A stretch of 5,956 bases of DNA from Acidobacteriota bacterium (GTDB lineage: Bacteria; Acidobacteriota; Terriglobia; Terriglobales; Acidobacteriaceae). This document shows, in pieces, positions 5,591-5,956 of the stretch (the first letter of the stretch is position 1; the number at the start of each line of letters is the position of its first letter). The stretch covers positions 1-5,956 of the forward strand of contig JAJZAL010000296.1 in the NCBI GenBank assembly GCA_021799405.1. The letters are read 5' to 3'. Under the pieces are notes generated by a model, which worked only from the letters and a program-made list of their open reading frames with translations, did no database searches and was not told where the DNA came from. Made by a program: the position numbers and the translations under genes.

Positions 5591-5775
5591 TGACAGAGCA
5601 GAAGCGCCTGGTGCTCGATGCGAACATTCTCCTTCGCGCCGTATTTGGTGTTCGGGTGCGTAGTCTTCTTGAAACCTACGAAGACTCCGTTCTGTTCTTT
5701 GCTCCGGATGTTTGCTTTGCCGACGCCCGGAAATACATCCCTTCTGTTGCTGCACAACGTGGCATCGATGCGTGA
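5590..5775 (+). pseudogene. PIN-domain toxin, C-terminally truncated
   Basis: The N-terminal half of a PIN-domain ribonuclease toxin, 61 residues against about 130-140 in the family. LVLDANILLRAV carries the first catalytic Asp (D10). LLETYEDSVLFFAPDVCFADARKYIP matches the next segment, where the family usually has Glu around residues 45-48; here Asp45 is the only acidic residue. The C-terminal half with the remaining metal-binding acidic residues is missing, so nuclease activity is not expected. The ATG at 5590 overlaps the antitoxin stop (TGATG); a GTG at 5569 inside the antitoxin is less likely. The homology stops at the TGA (5773-5775), and the following 46 bp do not resume the PIN sequence in any frame I tried. 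Cause: probably deletion linked to the adjacent IS. Confidence 0.8.
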
Positions 5776-5821
5776 GCCGGTTTCGGAAATTCGGACAGCG
5801 GGATGAGTGGAAGGGTTGTTC

Positions 5822-5956
5822 CCTAGCCCTAATACTGTTCACTTAATTATCTGAATCGCGTTTCCGATGTCGATGGGCGGCAGAGGGGTGGCGTGACGAG
5901 GACGCAAGGGGAAGTTGCTCATTTTGCGCTTTACGCCGCGAGGATGGCGCCGATGG
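5822..5956 (-). mobile_element. IS4-type insertion sequence, right end (continues past window)
   Basis: The end of the transposase gene reads leftward, and the IS end probably begins near CCTAGCCCTAATACTGTTCA at 5822. No matching inverted repeat is in the window, so the boundary is estimated from typical stop-to-end distance (about 15-20 bp). The 46 bp between the toxin fragment and this point (5776-5821) are unassigned. Confidence 0.5.
5839..5956 (-). CDS. IS4-family transposase, C-terminal 38 residues (partial at window edge)
   Basis: Read leftward from 5955, the frame gives RHPRGVKRKMSNFPLRPR and ends ...PIDIGNAIQIIK at TGA 5841-5839. The phrase PRxVKRKMSNFPL followed by a Pro-rich, hydrophobic end is the usual C-terminus of DDE_Tnp_1 (IS4-type) transposases. 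The catalytic domain would lie outside the window to the right. It cannot be judged intact or broken from here. Confidence 0.68.
   Translation of the reverse strand, partial: HRRHPRGVKRKMSNFPLRPRHATPLPPIDIGNAIQIIK

Noticed and set aside
5288..5842. A 184-residue minus-strand reading frame
   Set aside because: It is antisense to the well-supported antitoxin and PIN-toxin genes and has no recognisable domain.

Overview
The window reads as accessory DNA from an Acidobacteriota-like chromosome (Terriglobia type). The main reason is the large, 5'-truncated TonB-dependent receptor of the Oar-like class, with a carboxypeptidase-regulatory-like N-terminal domain, a plug with the LPLNGRN-type signature and a C-terminal aromatic residue. 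This class is strongly expanded in Acidobacteriota. The assignment is an inference from family knowledge, because no marker gene is present.

Layout. (1) 1-3132: the receptor, open at the left edge and otherwise intact. (2) 3133-4670: a graveyard of insertion sequences. An IS630 transposase N-terminus (+) is cut at about 3606 and joined to the decayed start of an IS21-type istA (-). Upstream of that istA lies a frameshifted zinc-ribbon reading frame whose stop sits inside the istA ribosome binding site. A second, different IS21-type element (+) begins at about 4228 inside that zinc-ribbon gene and has three 23-bp end repeats. (3) 4293-4949: the second istA N-terminus is fused in frame, at about 4670, to the C-terminal catalytic part of a tyrosine recombinase. 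(4) 4865-5254: seven strong copies of an 11-bp word (TTCAGCACCCT) lie on both sides of a 45-bp tRNA-Asp 3' fragment (4999-5043, - strand), right behind the recombinase. This looks like an attachment site of attP type or a tandem-element junction: a core (tRNA 3' half) with candidate integrase arm sites on both sides. (5) 5291-5775: a Phd/YefM-family antitoxin with a clear palindromic operator and an overlapping PIN-domain toxin cut to 61 residues. (6) 5839-5956: the C-terminus of an IS4-type transposase (-), whose IS end starts at about 5822.

How it fits together: the right half appears to be the remains of an integrative element that used a tRNA-Asp gene. It retains the integrase C-terminus, the att region and a toxin-antitoxin stability module, and it was then broken up by several IS insertions and deletions. 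None of the transposase genes or the integrase is functional as seen here. The antitoxin and the receptor are the only genes that look intact in what is visible. No RNA gene is complete.
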